Of a stretch of DNA of 64,000 bases, positions 45,936 through 54,123 are shown in pieces. Each line of letters starts with the position of its first letter. Positions within the stretch are counted from its first letter, which is position 1. The notes under the pieces were generated by a model. It did no database searches. It was not told the DNA's origin and saw only the letters and a program-made list of their open reading frames with translations. A program made the position numbers and the translations under genes. The stretch is from JAFLCL01 sp964502175 (GTDB taxonomy: Bacteria; Myxococcota_A; Polyangia; Polyangiales; Sandaracinaceae): assembly GCA_964502175.1 (NCBI GenBank), contig CAZCVE010000039.1:29033-93032 (forward strand), written 5' to 3'.

Positions 45936-47381
45936 GTGGCCCCGTTCCGATTCGCTGTAGCGTCCAAGCGCGACCCAGCGCCTGATGCGGACGTCTGGCT
46001 GACGCCCGACGAATGGGACGACTTCAACTGGAAGACGACGTTCCGCGTGCGTCTTCGAACGACGACTGGCTTTGACGACCTGGGCCTGTGGAAGATCCTC
46101 GACACCCAGGCCACGCGACCCTCACGCACGGCCTTGCCGAGTCTCTTCGAACAACTGCCGACCCACTTCATAGCGCTCGCGCAGAGTATTGATACCTACT
46201 CGCGGATCCGGTTGCTCGACCCTGTCACCCGGCGACGACTGCTAGGTGGTATCCGTGATGTCTGCGGGAGCCGTGGTCGTTCTGACGTCACCCATCCGGC
46301 GTTCGAGAAGTCGCTCGTGCGGTTCGCAGAGGCTGCGGACGCCTACGCGCGGGGCAAGAAAGTACTTCGCGGAGGCGGGCCGCAGCCGAACGCGGTTGGA
46401 GTCGAGTTTCGCTTTCGGCCGAAACTGCACGAGCGGAAGTACGACGTCAACTTCGCGTTCTCGCGTGCTCTGCACCTCTCCGGTATGCAGCGCCTCGCGA
46501 TCCTGATTGGGAAGAACGGGACAGGAAAGACCCAACTGATGGCGGCGCTCGCCCGGGCAGTCAGTGGTCTTGAAGACGCGCGTAGCGTAAGCCCACGTCC
46601 CACGGAAATACGCAGAGTGGTCGCGATCTCGTACTCGGCTTTCGACGCGTTTCGGAGGCCGTGGAAGAAGACCAACCGGGCCAGCTACGAATATCGAGGT
46701 CTTCGTCCACCAAACCCCAAAACCGACGACGTGTTGGAACGCCTAATTCTCGACTACCCATGGGCCCTACGGACCGCAGGCGAAGACCTCGCGCATGCGC
46801 TTGCGATGGGACGGCAGCAGCAGTGGCGCCGAGCCATGGAGAGTCTGTCCCTCGGTTCGGCGTTGGCGAAGGCAGTGCCCGAATCACTAGGGCAGATCCT
46901 GCGAACGAGGAGCGCGGGAGAGCAAGTCGTCGTGATGGCGTGCGCAAATCTTCTTGGCTTGCTCCGCCCAGGTACCTTGGTGCTCCACGACGAGCCCGAG
47001 ACACACTTGCACCCGGCCCTGATCGCAGGCTACATGCGTATGCTTCACTCTTGGATAGATCAGTTCGATTCCTTTGCGATCGTAGGCACCCATTCGCCCA
47101 TTCCGGTCCAGGAGGTCCCATCGAACTGCGTTCGTGTCCTCGCCTTGATCGACAATATGCCGACCTGCAGCAAGCCCGCTTCGCAGGTGTTTGCTGCTCC
47201 ACTCGAGGAAGTCCTTCGCGTGGCCTTTCGTGCGGAGTCGGACATCTACAACTATCGCTCGTTGCTGCGGTCGCTGGCGAAAACGCACTCGCGAGCGCAA
47301 ATCAAGAAGATTCTGGGCGGCGAACTCGGCTTAGGCGCGAGCCTCGTGCTTGCGGAACTCGCGGAAGCTACGGACGAATGA
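45936..47381 (+). CDS. AAA family ATPase, PtuA-like (Septu)
   Basis: This 481-residue protein has an SMC/ABC-type AAA ATPase core. Walker A is IGKNGTGKTQ (Lys198), a degenerate ABC signature is TRSAGEQVV (about 326-333), Walker B is LVLHDEPETHLHP (Asp352, Glu353), and a switch His lies in IVGTHSP (His386). The first 180 residues have no known domain. An HNH nuclease gene overlaps its stop (ATGA), the arrangement of PtuA-PtuB in the Septu anti-phage system, where the ATPase forms a complex with the nuclease. The start is GTG, 31 bases after the previous gene. The coding sequence has more A and T than neighbours, consistent with horizontal transfer. Confidence 0.85.
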   Translation: MAPFRFAVASKRDPAPDADVWLTPDEWDDFNWKTTFRVRLRTTTGFDDLGLWKILDTQATRPSRTALPSLFEQLPTHFIALAQSIDTYSRIRLLDPVTRRRLLGGIRDVCGSRGRSDVTHPAFEKSLVRFAEAADAYARGKKVLRGGGPQPNAVGVEFRFRPKLHERKYDVNFAFSRALHLSGMQRLAILIGKNGTGKTQLMAALARAVSGLEDARSVSPRPTEIRRVVAISYSAFDAFRRPWKKTNRASYEYRGLRPPNPKTDDVLERLILDYPWALRTAGEDLAHALAMGRQQQWRRAMESLSLGSALAKAVPESLGQILRTRSAGEQVVVMACANLLGLLRPGTLVLHDEPETHLHPALIAGYMRMLHSWIDQFDSFAIVGTHSPIPVQEVPSNCVRVLALIDNMPTCSKPASQVFAAPLEEVLRVAFRAESDIYNYRSLLRSLAKTHSRAQIKKILGGELGLGASLVLAELAEATDE

Positions 47382-48181
47382 GACGGCTGCGCAGGCCTCG
47401 GCGGGCTTACAAGCGAGATTTGTTGGCCATTCTCACCGAGGCAGACATCTCCGCAAATCCGAAGCTCGTAGCGCGTGCCTGCGGTGTCGCCCGTGCGTAC
47501 GCCAGCCGCGCCCCAAACGTAGAATCGGGGGTGCATAGTGTAGTGTCAGCAAGCGAAAAGGAGGCGTTGCTCAAGGCGTACGACTCTGACCGCAAGAGCA
47601 TGCAGTCGCTTCGGAACGAGATTGCTCAGCTTCTGGACGAGACGACGAAAGCGACGTGCCAGTACTGTGGCATCTCCGACCCCGTCACTCTGGACCACGT
47701 ACTCTCGAAATCGGAAGTTCCGGACCTCGCACTGTACGCACGCAACCTGGTTCCCTCGTGCCGAGACTGCAATACATCGAGGCGTCTCACGGACCAGCTC
47801 GGCCGACGACAAATTCTGCATTTCTACGACGATGACATTGGGAGCATGCCCGAGGTGCTCCGTGTCGACTTGGTAAAGCACCCCGAAGGCTTCGCGGCTC
47901 GCTACGAAGTAGATCCACATGCCCACCCTTGCGCAGTCGTCTACTCACGCCACTTTCAAGCTCTCGATCTCGCGTCCCGCTACACGAGGAAAGCGGGCGC
48001 AGTTCTTCGGGAGTGGCGCATCCGTCTCTTGGGTCGTTCGGTATCGGACCACGCCCTCAAACGTGAAGCAGGCTTTGAAGCCGCAAGCAAGACTGCCACG
48101 TACGGAGTTAATGATCCTCATGCGGCACTCTTCCGAGCAATCGTGGCTTCTCGTCCCACCCGGGATTGGCTACGATCATGA
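47378..48181 (+). CDS. HNH endonuclease, PtuB-like (Septu)
   Basis: This 267-residue protein has an HNH fold in the middle. Zinc ligands are C94/C97 (CQYCG) and C128/C131 (SCRDCN). The catalytic segment is LDHVLSK (Asp106, His107), with Asn123 in ARNLVPSC and Asn132 after the last Cys. The family includes PtuB of Septu and many other defence nucleases. Its start overlaps the ATPase stop by four bases, and its own stop overlaps the next gene's ATG by four bases, so it is central in a tightly coupled operon. It presumably cleaves nucleic acid once the ATPase senses a phage trigger. Confidence 0.85.
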   Translation: MRRLRRPRRAYKRDLLAILTEADISANPKLVARACGVARAYASRAPNVESGVHSVVSASEKEALLKAYDSDRKSMQSLRNEIAQLLDETTKATCQYCGISDPVTLDHVLSKSEVPDLALYARNLVPSCRDCNTSRRLTDQLGRRQILHFYDDDIGSMPEVLRVDLVKHPEGFAARYEVDPHAHPCAVVYSRHFQALDLASRYTRKAGAVLREWRIRLLGRSVSDHALKREAGFEAASKTATYGVNDPHAALFRAIVASRPTRDWLRS

Positions 48182-48561
48182 AAAAATCCGGCGCAGAGCG
48201 TGTGGCGAGTGCCATAGAAGATCTGTCCCCTGTCTACCGCGAGGGGGATGATGGCGACGCCGTGCGGTTCTCGCTCGATGCGGTAGCCGCGATAATTGCT
48301 GAGGCGCGAAGCGAGAGCCTAGATTCACACAAGCCATTGGTCAGCTTGTTGGCGGACACGCCAAAGCCTGGACCGAGTCATGCGGATTCGGTGGATCGAC
48401 TTTACGATCTGGCGCAGAGCGGTGAGTACGGCGACGGGTTGAGTGATTCCGATGCTGACGAAATCAACGATCTCGTACAAGACCTCTACGACTACCTCTA
48501 CGCTCTCGGTCGTCGCGAGTTGCGTGCCGCGGCGCGACGTGCGAAGCGGGGACGGGGCTAG
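48178..48561 (+). CDS. small helical protein, third gene of the Septu-like operon
   Basis: This 127-residue protein is not recognised. Its middle is acidic (SGEYGDGLSDSDADEINDLV followed by QDLYDYLYALG), and it ends in a basic tail (AAARRAKRGRG). It is predicted to be mostly helical, with no membrane segment. The ATG overlaps the HNH stop (ATGA), and the next gene begins two bases after its stop, so it belongs to the operon by position. Adjacent to the start lies an A-rich run (GAAAAAATCC), unusual in this genome. A role as adaptor or inhibitor of the nuclease is possible but unproven. Confidence 0.7.
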   Translation: MKKSGAERVASAIEDLSPVYREGDDGDAVRFSLDAVAAIIAEARSESLDSHKPLVSLLADTPKPGPSHADSVDRLYDLAQSGEYGDGLSDSDADEINDLVQDLYDYLYALGRRELRAAARRAKRGRG

Positions 48562-48562
48562 G

Positions 48563-49180
48563 ATGTCGGATCTGTCCATCGTGCGGAATGCTCAGATGCA
48601 GTGCGAACGCGCAGGGCTCGAACTCGGACGCCTTGTGCGACGGGGCGCGGAGGTGTGGCTTTTTGGATCTCGGGCTGGCGGATGCAGTCGTGTCGATTCG
48701 GACTGGGACGTCTTGATTCTGGATGACGAACCCGTGCCGGCCCGTCGCCGCGTCGGGAGACTTGACATCGTGACGGTGACACGGGCCCACGCACTCGGAG
48801 CATGGAGGGGGTCCGAACTGGCTGTCCACGTTGCCCGTTATGGTCTGGCACTCGGCTCCAAGATGGACTGGAATCTCGAAGTGGATGTTCTGGCAGCAGC
48901 GGCGAGAAAGCGAAACGTCGTGGAAGCGCGCGCACTACGTCTCGGGAGAACCTGGGAGGCGCTGCCGGCACCACAACGAGTGCGCGAGGCGGTGCGGCTA
49001 CGCCTCGACCTTCAGCGCGCGGCATGTCTGATCTCTGGCGGGTCGGTTCCGCCAACGGCAGTTCTCAATCGTAGTTGGGATGCATTGGAAGGCGGCGCGA
49101 AGCAGGCGCTTGTCGATTCGGTCGTCCCCCATGAGCCCCACTGCGCCGTCCTTCGGCGATCGCTTGTCGCGCCCGGTTGA
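48563..49180 (+). CDS. MNT-type nucleotidyltransferase, fourth gene of the Septu-like operon
   Basis: This 205-residue protein has the minimal nucleotidyltransferase signature: LFGSRAGGCSRVDSDWDVLI (Gly35, Ser36, Asp47, Asp49), and a third acidic residue in RLDIVTV (Asp68). MNT domains are found in the MntA/HepT toxin-antitoxin system, where they transfer AMP to a partner. Here the C-terminal half is helical, and no HEPN R-X4-6-H motif is evident in the small protein beside it. The ATG is two bases after the stop of the small protein gene. Septu as usually described does not include a nucleotidyltransferase, so this is an addition or an adjacent module. Confidence 0.8.
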   Translation: MSDLSIVRNAQMQCERAGLELGRLVRRGAEVWLFGSRAGGCSRVDSDWDVLILDDEPVPARRRVGRLDIVTVTRAHALGAWRGSELAVHVARYGLALGSKMDWNLEVDVLAAAARKRNVVEARALRLGRTWEALPAPQRVREAVRLRLDLQRAACLISGGSVPPTAVLNRSWDALEGGAKQALVDSVVPHEPHCAVLRRSLVAPG

Positions 49181-49246
49181 TCACGCGGCTCGGTTATCCG
49201 GCGCCGGACGTGAAACCTGCGGCGGAATGAATGAACGCGGACGGTC

Positions 49247-52081
49247 TCAGGCGGCTGATACCAACACTTCGCGTCGCCCACCCGCCTTGCCGCTCGCGGG
49301 CCCCACGATGCCGTCCTTCTCCATCCGCTCGACGAGCTTCGCGGCCTTGTTGTAGCCGACGCCCAATTGCCGCTGGAGGTGGCTGATCGAGCAGTAGCCC
49401 GCAGTCGCCACGGCCGCGATCGCCTTGTCGTAGACCGCGTCGCCGCTGCCTCCGCCTTCGCTGCCGCCTTCTGCGCCGAGCTCGTTGCCCTCTTCGTCTT
49501 CGCGCGGGGCCGTGATGCGCTCGTCGTAGATCGGGGCGCCCTGCGCGCGCAGGTGATCACACACCGCCTGCACTTCGTCCTCGCCGATGTACGCCGAGTG
49601 CACGCGCTTCAGGTCGCTCGCGCCGGGCGGGATCATCAGCATGTCGCCCGCGCCGAGCAGGTGCTCTGCGCCGATGCGTCCGAGGATCGTCTTGCTGTCC
49701 TCGCGCTGGCTCACCTTGAAGGCGATGCGTGACGGGAAGTTCGCCTTGATCATGCCGGTGATCACGTCGACCGACGGACGCTGCGTCGCGAGGATCACGT
49801 GGATGCCGGCGGCGCGGGCCTTCTGCGCGAGGCGGGCGATCGCGCCCTCCACGTCCTTGGCCGCGACCATCATCAGGTCCGCGAACTCGTCGACGACCAC
49901 GACGACGTACGGCAGACGCGTCGGCATCGGGATCTCGTCCGCGCGCTCGCCGTCGATCGGATCGGCGTAGACGTCTTCCCCATCGGCGCCGGTCAGCCGC
50001 TGCTTGTTGTGCTTCTTGGGCGACAGCTTCTCGGGCGCGAGCTCGCCGCGGATCACCTTGTCGACGCGCTCGTTGTACGTCGTGATGTTGCGCGCGCCCG
50101 CGTCGGCGAAGAGCTGGTAGCGACGCTCCATCTCGTCGACCGCCCAGCGCAGCGCGAGGCTCGCCTTCTTCATGTCGGTAACGACCGGCAACAGCATGTG
50201 CGGGATGCCGTCGAAGACCGCGAGCTCGACGACCTTCGGGTCGATCATCAAGAGACGCACGTCGTCCGGCGTGCGCTTCATGAGCAGCGACGCGAGCATC
50301 ACGTTGAGGCCGACGCTCTTGCCCGCGCCAGTCGCGCCTGCGACGAGCAAGTGCGGCATCTTCGCGAGGTCGCCGTAGACGGGCTGACCCGCGATGTCCT
50401 TGCCGAACGCCACGGGCAGCGCGGCCTTGCTCTCGTGCCAGCGCTCGTCCTCGAGGATCTCGCGCAGCGCCACCATCTGACGGTGCTTGTTCGGCAGCTC
50501 GAAGCCCACGCGCGCCTTGCCCGGGATGGGCGCGACGATGCGGACCTTCTGCGCCGCGAGCGCCATCGCGAGGTCGTCCGAGAGCGACGCGATCTTCGAG
50601 AGCTTCGTGCCGCTCTCGGGCTCGAGCTCGTACATCGTGACGACGGGGCCGGGATGGATCTCGTCGATGCGCCCGCGCACGCCGTACGCGCCGAGCTTCT
50701 CCACGAGGCGCTCCGCGTTGTCGCGCAGCTGCTTCTCGTCGATCTGGAGGGCCTGCGCCTTGGGCGCGTCGAGCAGCGTCGAGGGCGGCAGGATGAACTC
50801 GCCCGGCGTCTTCGTCGCTGGCGTCGGCGCGGCCGCGGCAGGCGCCTCCTTCGGCGTGATCGTCGGCGGGACGATGGTCGGACCCGTGTCCTTCTTCTTG
50901 CCCTTCGAGGCCTTCGTGTCGGCCTCGGAAGCCTTCGCGTCGGCCTCGGAAGCCTTCGCGATCACGTCCGAAGCCTTCGCGGCCTTGCGCAGCCCGGAGG
51001 TCTCCGTGGTCGCGACGACCTCGTCCTCGCTCTCCTCGTCGGCATTCGGATCCGCGTCGGCGTCGACGTCGGTGTCCGTCATCGCCTCGACGTCGTCGTC
51101 GTCCGCCGCGGCCGCTGCCTCGAGCGCGTCGTCGTCCTCCTCGGTGACGACCTCGACCACGGGCGCCTTCGCCTTCTTGCTCTTCTTCTTGTCGCCGTCC
51201 TTCTCGGACAGCGACGCATCGAGCGCAGCCTTGGCCACCAGCGGCGTCGCGATCGGCGCGGGCAGCGCGCCTGCGGAGCTCGCACCGACGATGATCTTCG
51301 GCTCGTTGCGCAGGCGCTCTTCTTCGCGCTCACGCAGCTCGAGCTCGCGCGCCTCACGGAGCGCGCTCGCGACCTGACCGATGCCTTCCTTGGCCTTCTC
51401 GCCGCTCTTCTTCGCGACGCCGGCGACCTGCTTGCCCATGCCGATCACGGAGAGCGAGGTGCGCAGCACCATCGTCACGAGGAGGATCGTGAGGCCCACG
51501 ACGAACGAGCCGACGAGACCGAACAGCGAGCGCATGAGCTCGCCGAGGACCTCACCGAGCAAGCCGCCCGGCAGGTGTCCGCCCATCACCTCGTCCTCGG
51601 GCATCGCGAGGTGGACCATCGCGCAGCCGATGAGCACGACGACGACCGTCGACGCGAGGCGCGCGAGCCCCCACGACGAGCGAGACAGCGGCGATCGCGA
51701 GCGACGAAACAGGCGCCCCGTGAGCAGCGCGAGCTCGAGCGGCACGAACCACGCGGCCACGCCGAACGCCGTCGCGAGCACGCTCGCGATCGACTGACCG
51801 AGGAAGCCGATCACGTTGTCGACCTCACGCGCGTCGTACGAGAAGAGCGCGAGCCCGGTGAGGATCGTGCCCGCGAGCGCGAAGAGACCGAGCACCTCGT
51901 GGCGGCGACCTTCTTCTTCGATCGGCACTGCCCTGGCTCGATCGGAGTGGGCTCGATCGGACGGTCGCGGCGCAGGCGCAGCGACCTCGTCGTTCTTCTT
52001 GCGCGAGCGCGCCTTCGGTCGAGAGACCTCTGCTTCGTCGTCGAGGGTGCGATCAGCCGTCGCCAAGGGGAGCCTCCGCAC
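49247..52081 (-). CDS. ftsK: DNA translocase FtsK/SpoIIIE
   Basis: This 944-residue protein is an FtsK-type septal DNA pump that moves chromosomal DNA during division. The N-terminal 4TM region includes LGLFALAGTILTGLALFSY and LGLARLAS-TVVVVLIG-like helices. A long charged linker with lysine- and acidic-rich runs (KASEADAKASEADTKASKGK) spans about residues 270-420. The motor has Walker A (VAGATGAGKSVG), Walker B (PYVVVVVDEFADLMMV), HVILATQRPSVDVITG and the RIGAEHLLGAGDML loop. The C-terminal gamma winged helix (YCSISHLQRQLGVGYNKAAK) recognises KOPS-like sites. It is convergent with the nucleotidyltransferase gene. The start is GTG. Confidence 0.95.
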   Translation of the reverse strand: MRRLPLATADRTLDDEAEVSRPKARSRKKNDEVAAPAPRPSDRAHSDRARAVPIEEEGRRHEVLGLFALAGTILTGLALFSYDAREVDNVIGFLGQSIASVLATAFGVAAWFVPLELALLTGRLFRRSRSPLSRSSWGLARLASTVVVVLIGCAMVHLAMPEDEVMGGHLPGGLLGEVLGELMRSLFGLVGSFVVGLTILLVTMVLRTSLSVIGMGKQVAGVAKKSGEKAKEGIGQVASALREARELELREREEERLRNEPKIIVGASSAGALPAPIATPLVAKAALDASLSEKDGDKKKSKKAKAPVVEVVTEEDDDALEAAAAADDDDVEAMTDTDVDADADPNADEESEDEVVATTETSGLRKAAKASDVIAKASEADAKASEADTKASKGKKKDTGPTIVPPTITPKEAPAAAAPTPATKTPGEFILPPSTLLDAPKAQALQIDEKQLRDNAERLVEKLGAYGVRGRIDEIHPGPVVTMYELEPESGTKLSKIASLSDDLAMALAAQKVRIVAPIPGKARVGFELPNKHRQMVALREILEDERWHESKAALPVAFGKDIAGQPVYGDLAKMPHLLVAGATGAGKSVGLNVMLASLLMKRTPDDVRLLMIDPKVVELAVFDGIPHMLLPVVTDMKKASLALRWAVDEMERRYQLFADAGARNITTYNERVDKVIRGELAPEKLSPKKHNKQRLTGADGEDVYADPIDGERADEIPMPTRLPYVVVVVDEFADLMMVAAKDVEGAIARLAQKARAAGIHVILATQRPSVDVITGMIKANFPSRIAFKVSQREDSKTILGRIGAEHLLGAGDMLMIPPGASDLKRVHSAYIGEDEVQAVCDHLRAQGAPIYDERITAPREDEEGNELGAEGGSEGGGSGDAVYDKAIAAVATAGYCSISHLQRQLGVGYNKAAKLVERMEKDGIVGPASGKAGGRREVLVSAA

Positions 52082-52179
52082 GGACGATCGCCAACCTCGG
52101 CGGTTTCACCAACTTTCTGGCAGTGCGGGGGGCACAGCGAGTGATGGCAGAACGGCGGCCATCGCAGCAGAATGCATGC

Positions 52180-52425
52180 ATGACCGCGCGCTCCACCTCC
52201 ATCACCATCCGAGACGTGCCGAGCGAGGTGCGCGACGAGCTCGCGGGACGCGCGCTGCGGGCGGGTCGCTCGCTCCAGGAGCACCTTCGGCTAGAGCTGA
52301 TCGCGCTCGCGGGGCAGCCCAGCGCGGACGCGCTGATCGAGCGCGTGCGCGCGCGCAAAGACGCTACGGGGACGAAGCTCGCCGCCAAGCGGATCCTCGC
52401 CCTCCGGGACGAGGACCGACGTTGA
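52180..52425 (+). CDS. FitA/VapB-type ribbon-helix-helix antitoxin
   Basis: This 81-residue protein has an N-terminal Arc/FitA-like ribbon-helix-helix: TSITIRDVPSEVRDELAGRA followed by LRAGRSLQEHLRLELIALAG. Such proteins bind operator DNA through the strand and block a PIN-domain toxin with the C-terminal tail. The ATG in the ATGCATGCATG context was chosen because translation from it matches family length; an upstream ATG would add 12 residues. Its stop overlaps the toxin's TTG start by four bases, and autoregulation is expected. Confidence 0.85.
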   Translation: MTARSTSITIRDVPSEVRDELAGRALRAGRSLQEHLRLELIALAGQPSADALIERVRARKDATGTKLAAKRILALRDEDRR

Positions 52426-52820
52426 CGCAGGTCGTGGACGCCAGCGTCCTCGTGGCGTGGCTCGTCGATGACGGCCCCGTGGGTCAGTGGGCGGAGGCGA
52501 TCGTCGCGCGGGGCGAGATCGCTGCGCCGCATCTCGTGGTGGCGGAGTGCGCGAACATCCTTCGTCGTGCGGTGCTCGCGGGAGACGTGACAGCGGACGT
52601 CGCCTCGCTCGCTCACGCCGACCTGCTCGACCTCCGAATGGAGCTCGTGCCCTATGCACCGCTGGCGAGCAGGGTGTGGGCGCTCCGCAGCAACCTGACC
52701 GTGTACGACGCTTGGTACGTCGCGCTCGCCGAGGCGCTGTCGTGCCCGCTCGTGACGCTCGACCACAAGCTCTCTCGCGCGACCGGGCCGCGCTGCCGCT
52801 TCGTGACCTACACGAAGTAG
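52422..52820 (+). CDS. PIN-domain ribonuclease toxin, VapC family
   Basis: This 132-residue protein is a PIN-domain toxin. The acidic metal ligands are visible as Asp in QVVDASVLVAW, Glu in LVVAECANILRR, Asp in YDAWYVALAEAL and Asp in LVTLDHKLS. VapC toxins are RNases that cleave tRNA or rRNA when freed from antitoxin. The TTG start codon overlaps the antitoxin stop (TTGA), which fixes it by coupling. It pairs with the ribbon-helix-helix protein directly upstream. Confidence 0.88.
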   Translation: MTQVVDASVLVAWLVDDGPVGQWAEAIVARGEIAAPHLVVAECANILRRAVLAGDVTADVASLAHADLLDLRMELVPYAPLASRVWALRSNLTVYDAWYVALAEALSCPLVTLDHKLSRATGPRCRFVTYTK

Positions 52821-52837
52821 GGCGGTACCTTCGCGAC

Positions 52838-53098
52838 GTGGCGCACGATCCCGAGCACCTCCGCGCGTTCGCGAGACGGCCCTGGGCCGCCATCGAGGAA
52901 GCGAAGCGCGAGTACCTCGCCGGGCGCTACCGCGAGGACCCGGAGGCACACGTCGCGCGCGTGCACGCGCTGCGCGAGCACATGCGCCTCGTGCGCCCCG
53001 AGTGGCCCACGGCCGAGGACCGCGCGCAGGACCTCGCGGATCACATCTCTCTCAAGGCCCTGATCGATCGTGCCTCCCGCCGCCTCGCCCATCGCTGA
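52838..53098 (+). CDS. small protein paired with a nucleotidyltransferase
   Basis: This 86-residue protein (GTG start) is helical and charged: EHLRAFARRPWAAIEEAKRE, then RYREDPEAHVARVHALREHM and ISLKALIDRASRRLAHR. It is not recognised. Its last 29 bases overlap the next gene, so the two are expressed together. The start at the GTG 17 bases after the VapC stop is the one that makes a pair. It may be the cognate antitoxin or regulator of the nucleotidyltransferase, in analogy with bicistronic AbiE- and MenAT-type systems. Confidence 0.65.
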   Translation: MAHDPEHLRAFARRPWAAIEEAKREYLAGRYREDPEAHVARVHALREHMRLVRPEWPTAEDRAQDLADHISLKALIDRASRRLAHR

Positions 53099-53651
53099 GA
53101 CACTGCGCGCGCTGCGCGATGCCTTCGCGTCGCTCGGCCTTCGTTGGTACGTGTTCGGCGCGCAGGCCGCGGTCGTGCACGGATCCTCGCGCATGACGGA
53201 AGATGTCGACGTGACCCTCGATCCGGCGCGTGTCTCGACGAAGACGATCCTCGAAGGCCTCACCGCCGCGGGCTTCACCCCGCGCACCGACGACATCGAG
53301 GTCCTCGCGGTCACCACGCGGGTGCTCGCGATCGAGCACGTGGCGACGCGCACACCGGTGGATGTCGTTCTCGGGGGGCCAGGCTTCGAGGAACAGTTCG
53401 CGGCCCGCGCAGTGCCGCGCTCGATCGCAGGTGAGACCGTGCCGGTCGTGACGCCCGAAGATCTCGTCGTCATGAAGCTCCTCGCCCATCGCCCTCACGA
53501 CATCGAGGATGCCTTGGCGGTCCTCCGCTCCAACCGCGCGACGTTCGATCTCGACCACGCCCGGCGCACGCTCGAACAGCTCGGTGCCGCGCTCGAGGAC
53601 GACACGCTCGTGTCGCGGCTCGACGAGCTGGTGAGCCGCGCCCGACTTTGA
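53070..53651 (+). CDS. AbiEii-like nucleotidyltransferase
   Basis: This 193-residue protein resembles nucleotidyltransferases of the AbiEii/DUF6036 toxin group. The N-terminal core has WYVFGAQAAVVHGSSRMTED followed by VDVTLDPA, giving a G-X-R-X-T-X-D-V-D style metal site. VDVVLGGPG supplies a further Asp, and the VTPEDLVVMKLLAHRPHDIE segment followed by DALAVL is a common signature of this family. It starts at GTG inside the previous gene and probably acts as a toxin that adds nucleotides to tRNA or protein, or as a degenerate relative. The neighbouring VapBC pair makes this a small toxin-antitoxin cluster. Confidence 0.8.
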   Translation: MPPAASPIAETLRALRDAFASLGLRWYVFGAQAAVVHGSSRMTEDVDVTLDPARVSTKTILEGLTAAGFTPRTDDIEVLAVTTRVLAIEHVATRTPVDVVLGGPGFEEQFAARAVPRSIAGETVPVVTPEDLVVMKLLAHRPHDIEDALAVLRSNRATFDLDHARRTLEQLGAALEDDTLVSRLDELVSRARL

Positions 53652-53676
53652 TGGGCCTCGATGCCCTTCCGGCGGG

Positions 53677-54021
53677 TGAGCGCCGTCAGGGCCGAGGGGA
53701 GGTTCGAGCATCACCACCGACTCATTCATGCCGACGATGCAGGTGGTCGACCACGTGACCCCTCTCGAAGTGCTGTGCGGTGTGCGCGACGTGTCTCTCC
53801 CCTCGATCCTGCCGGGCGCTTCGCGGAACACCTCGGTTTGTCCATCACTGCGCGTGACCCGAGGCCGGACACGTCGCACCGCTCGTGGCATTGCGACGAA
53901 GCGCGTGTCTCCGAAGGGCTCGGCGGAGCGCCGTCAGGGGCGAGGGGAGGCGCGAACACCACGACCGACTCGTTTGCGCAGACGATGTGGGTGGTCGACC
54001 ATGTGGTCCGCTCCCCTCTCG
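53677..54021. repeat. two copies of a ~95-nt unit flanking dispersed repeat copy 2
   Basis: The unit begins with GCGCCGTCAGGG and ends with GTGGTCGACCA plus CCCCTCTCG. It occurs at about 53677-53768 and again at about 53925-54021, with matching internal pieces such as ACCACGACCGACTC and ACGATG. Between them lies the piece CTGCCGGGCGCTTCGCGGAAC and its right flank, shared with 44527-44699. The nested arrangement suggests duplication of a mobile or recombinogenic element. Confidence 0.7.
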
Positions 54022-54025
54022 GTAG

Positions 54026-54046
54026 GGCGGGGGCTCGTCCCCCGCC
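54026..54046. repeat. second copy of the GGCGGGGG/CCCCCGCC hairpin
   Basis: This sequence is identical over the whole stem and loop to 44758-44778 and is also preceded by GGTAG. Its recurrence at the same end of the repeat marks it as part of the family. Confidence 0.7.
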
Positions 54047-54123
54047 GCGCGCGCACGACGTCAGGACGCAGGCGTCCACGCATCTCGTCGGCTTCGCCGC
54101 TGCTCGCGGCATCGGAGGCCGTC

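Larger units (their letters stand above)
53652..54123. other. 472-base non-coding block with repeats
   Basis: No gene is supported here. The block holds two near-copies of a roughly 95-base unit, one copy of the dispersed repeat family and the 21-base hairpin. A frame read through the repeat continues into the RNA ligase gene and should not be used for its start. Confidence 0.7.

Noticed and set aside
45936..48181. Retron with PtuAB effector
   Set aside because: No reverse transcriptase or structured msr/msd-like RNA gene is seen near either ATPase-HNH pair.
48178..49180. A HepT/MntA toxin-antitoxin pair
   Set aside because: The nucleotidyltransferase fits MntA, but the small protein lacks a visible R-X4-6-H HEPN motif, so the pair is left open.
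53728..54123. An N-terminal extension of the RNA ligase
   Set aside because: The frame is open, but it runs through the dispersed repeat and hairpin, and the ligase family begins at the OB-like segment.
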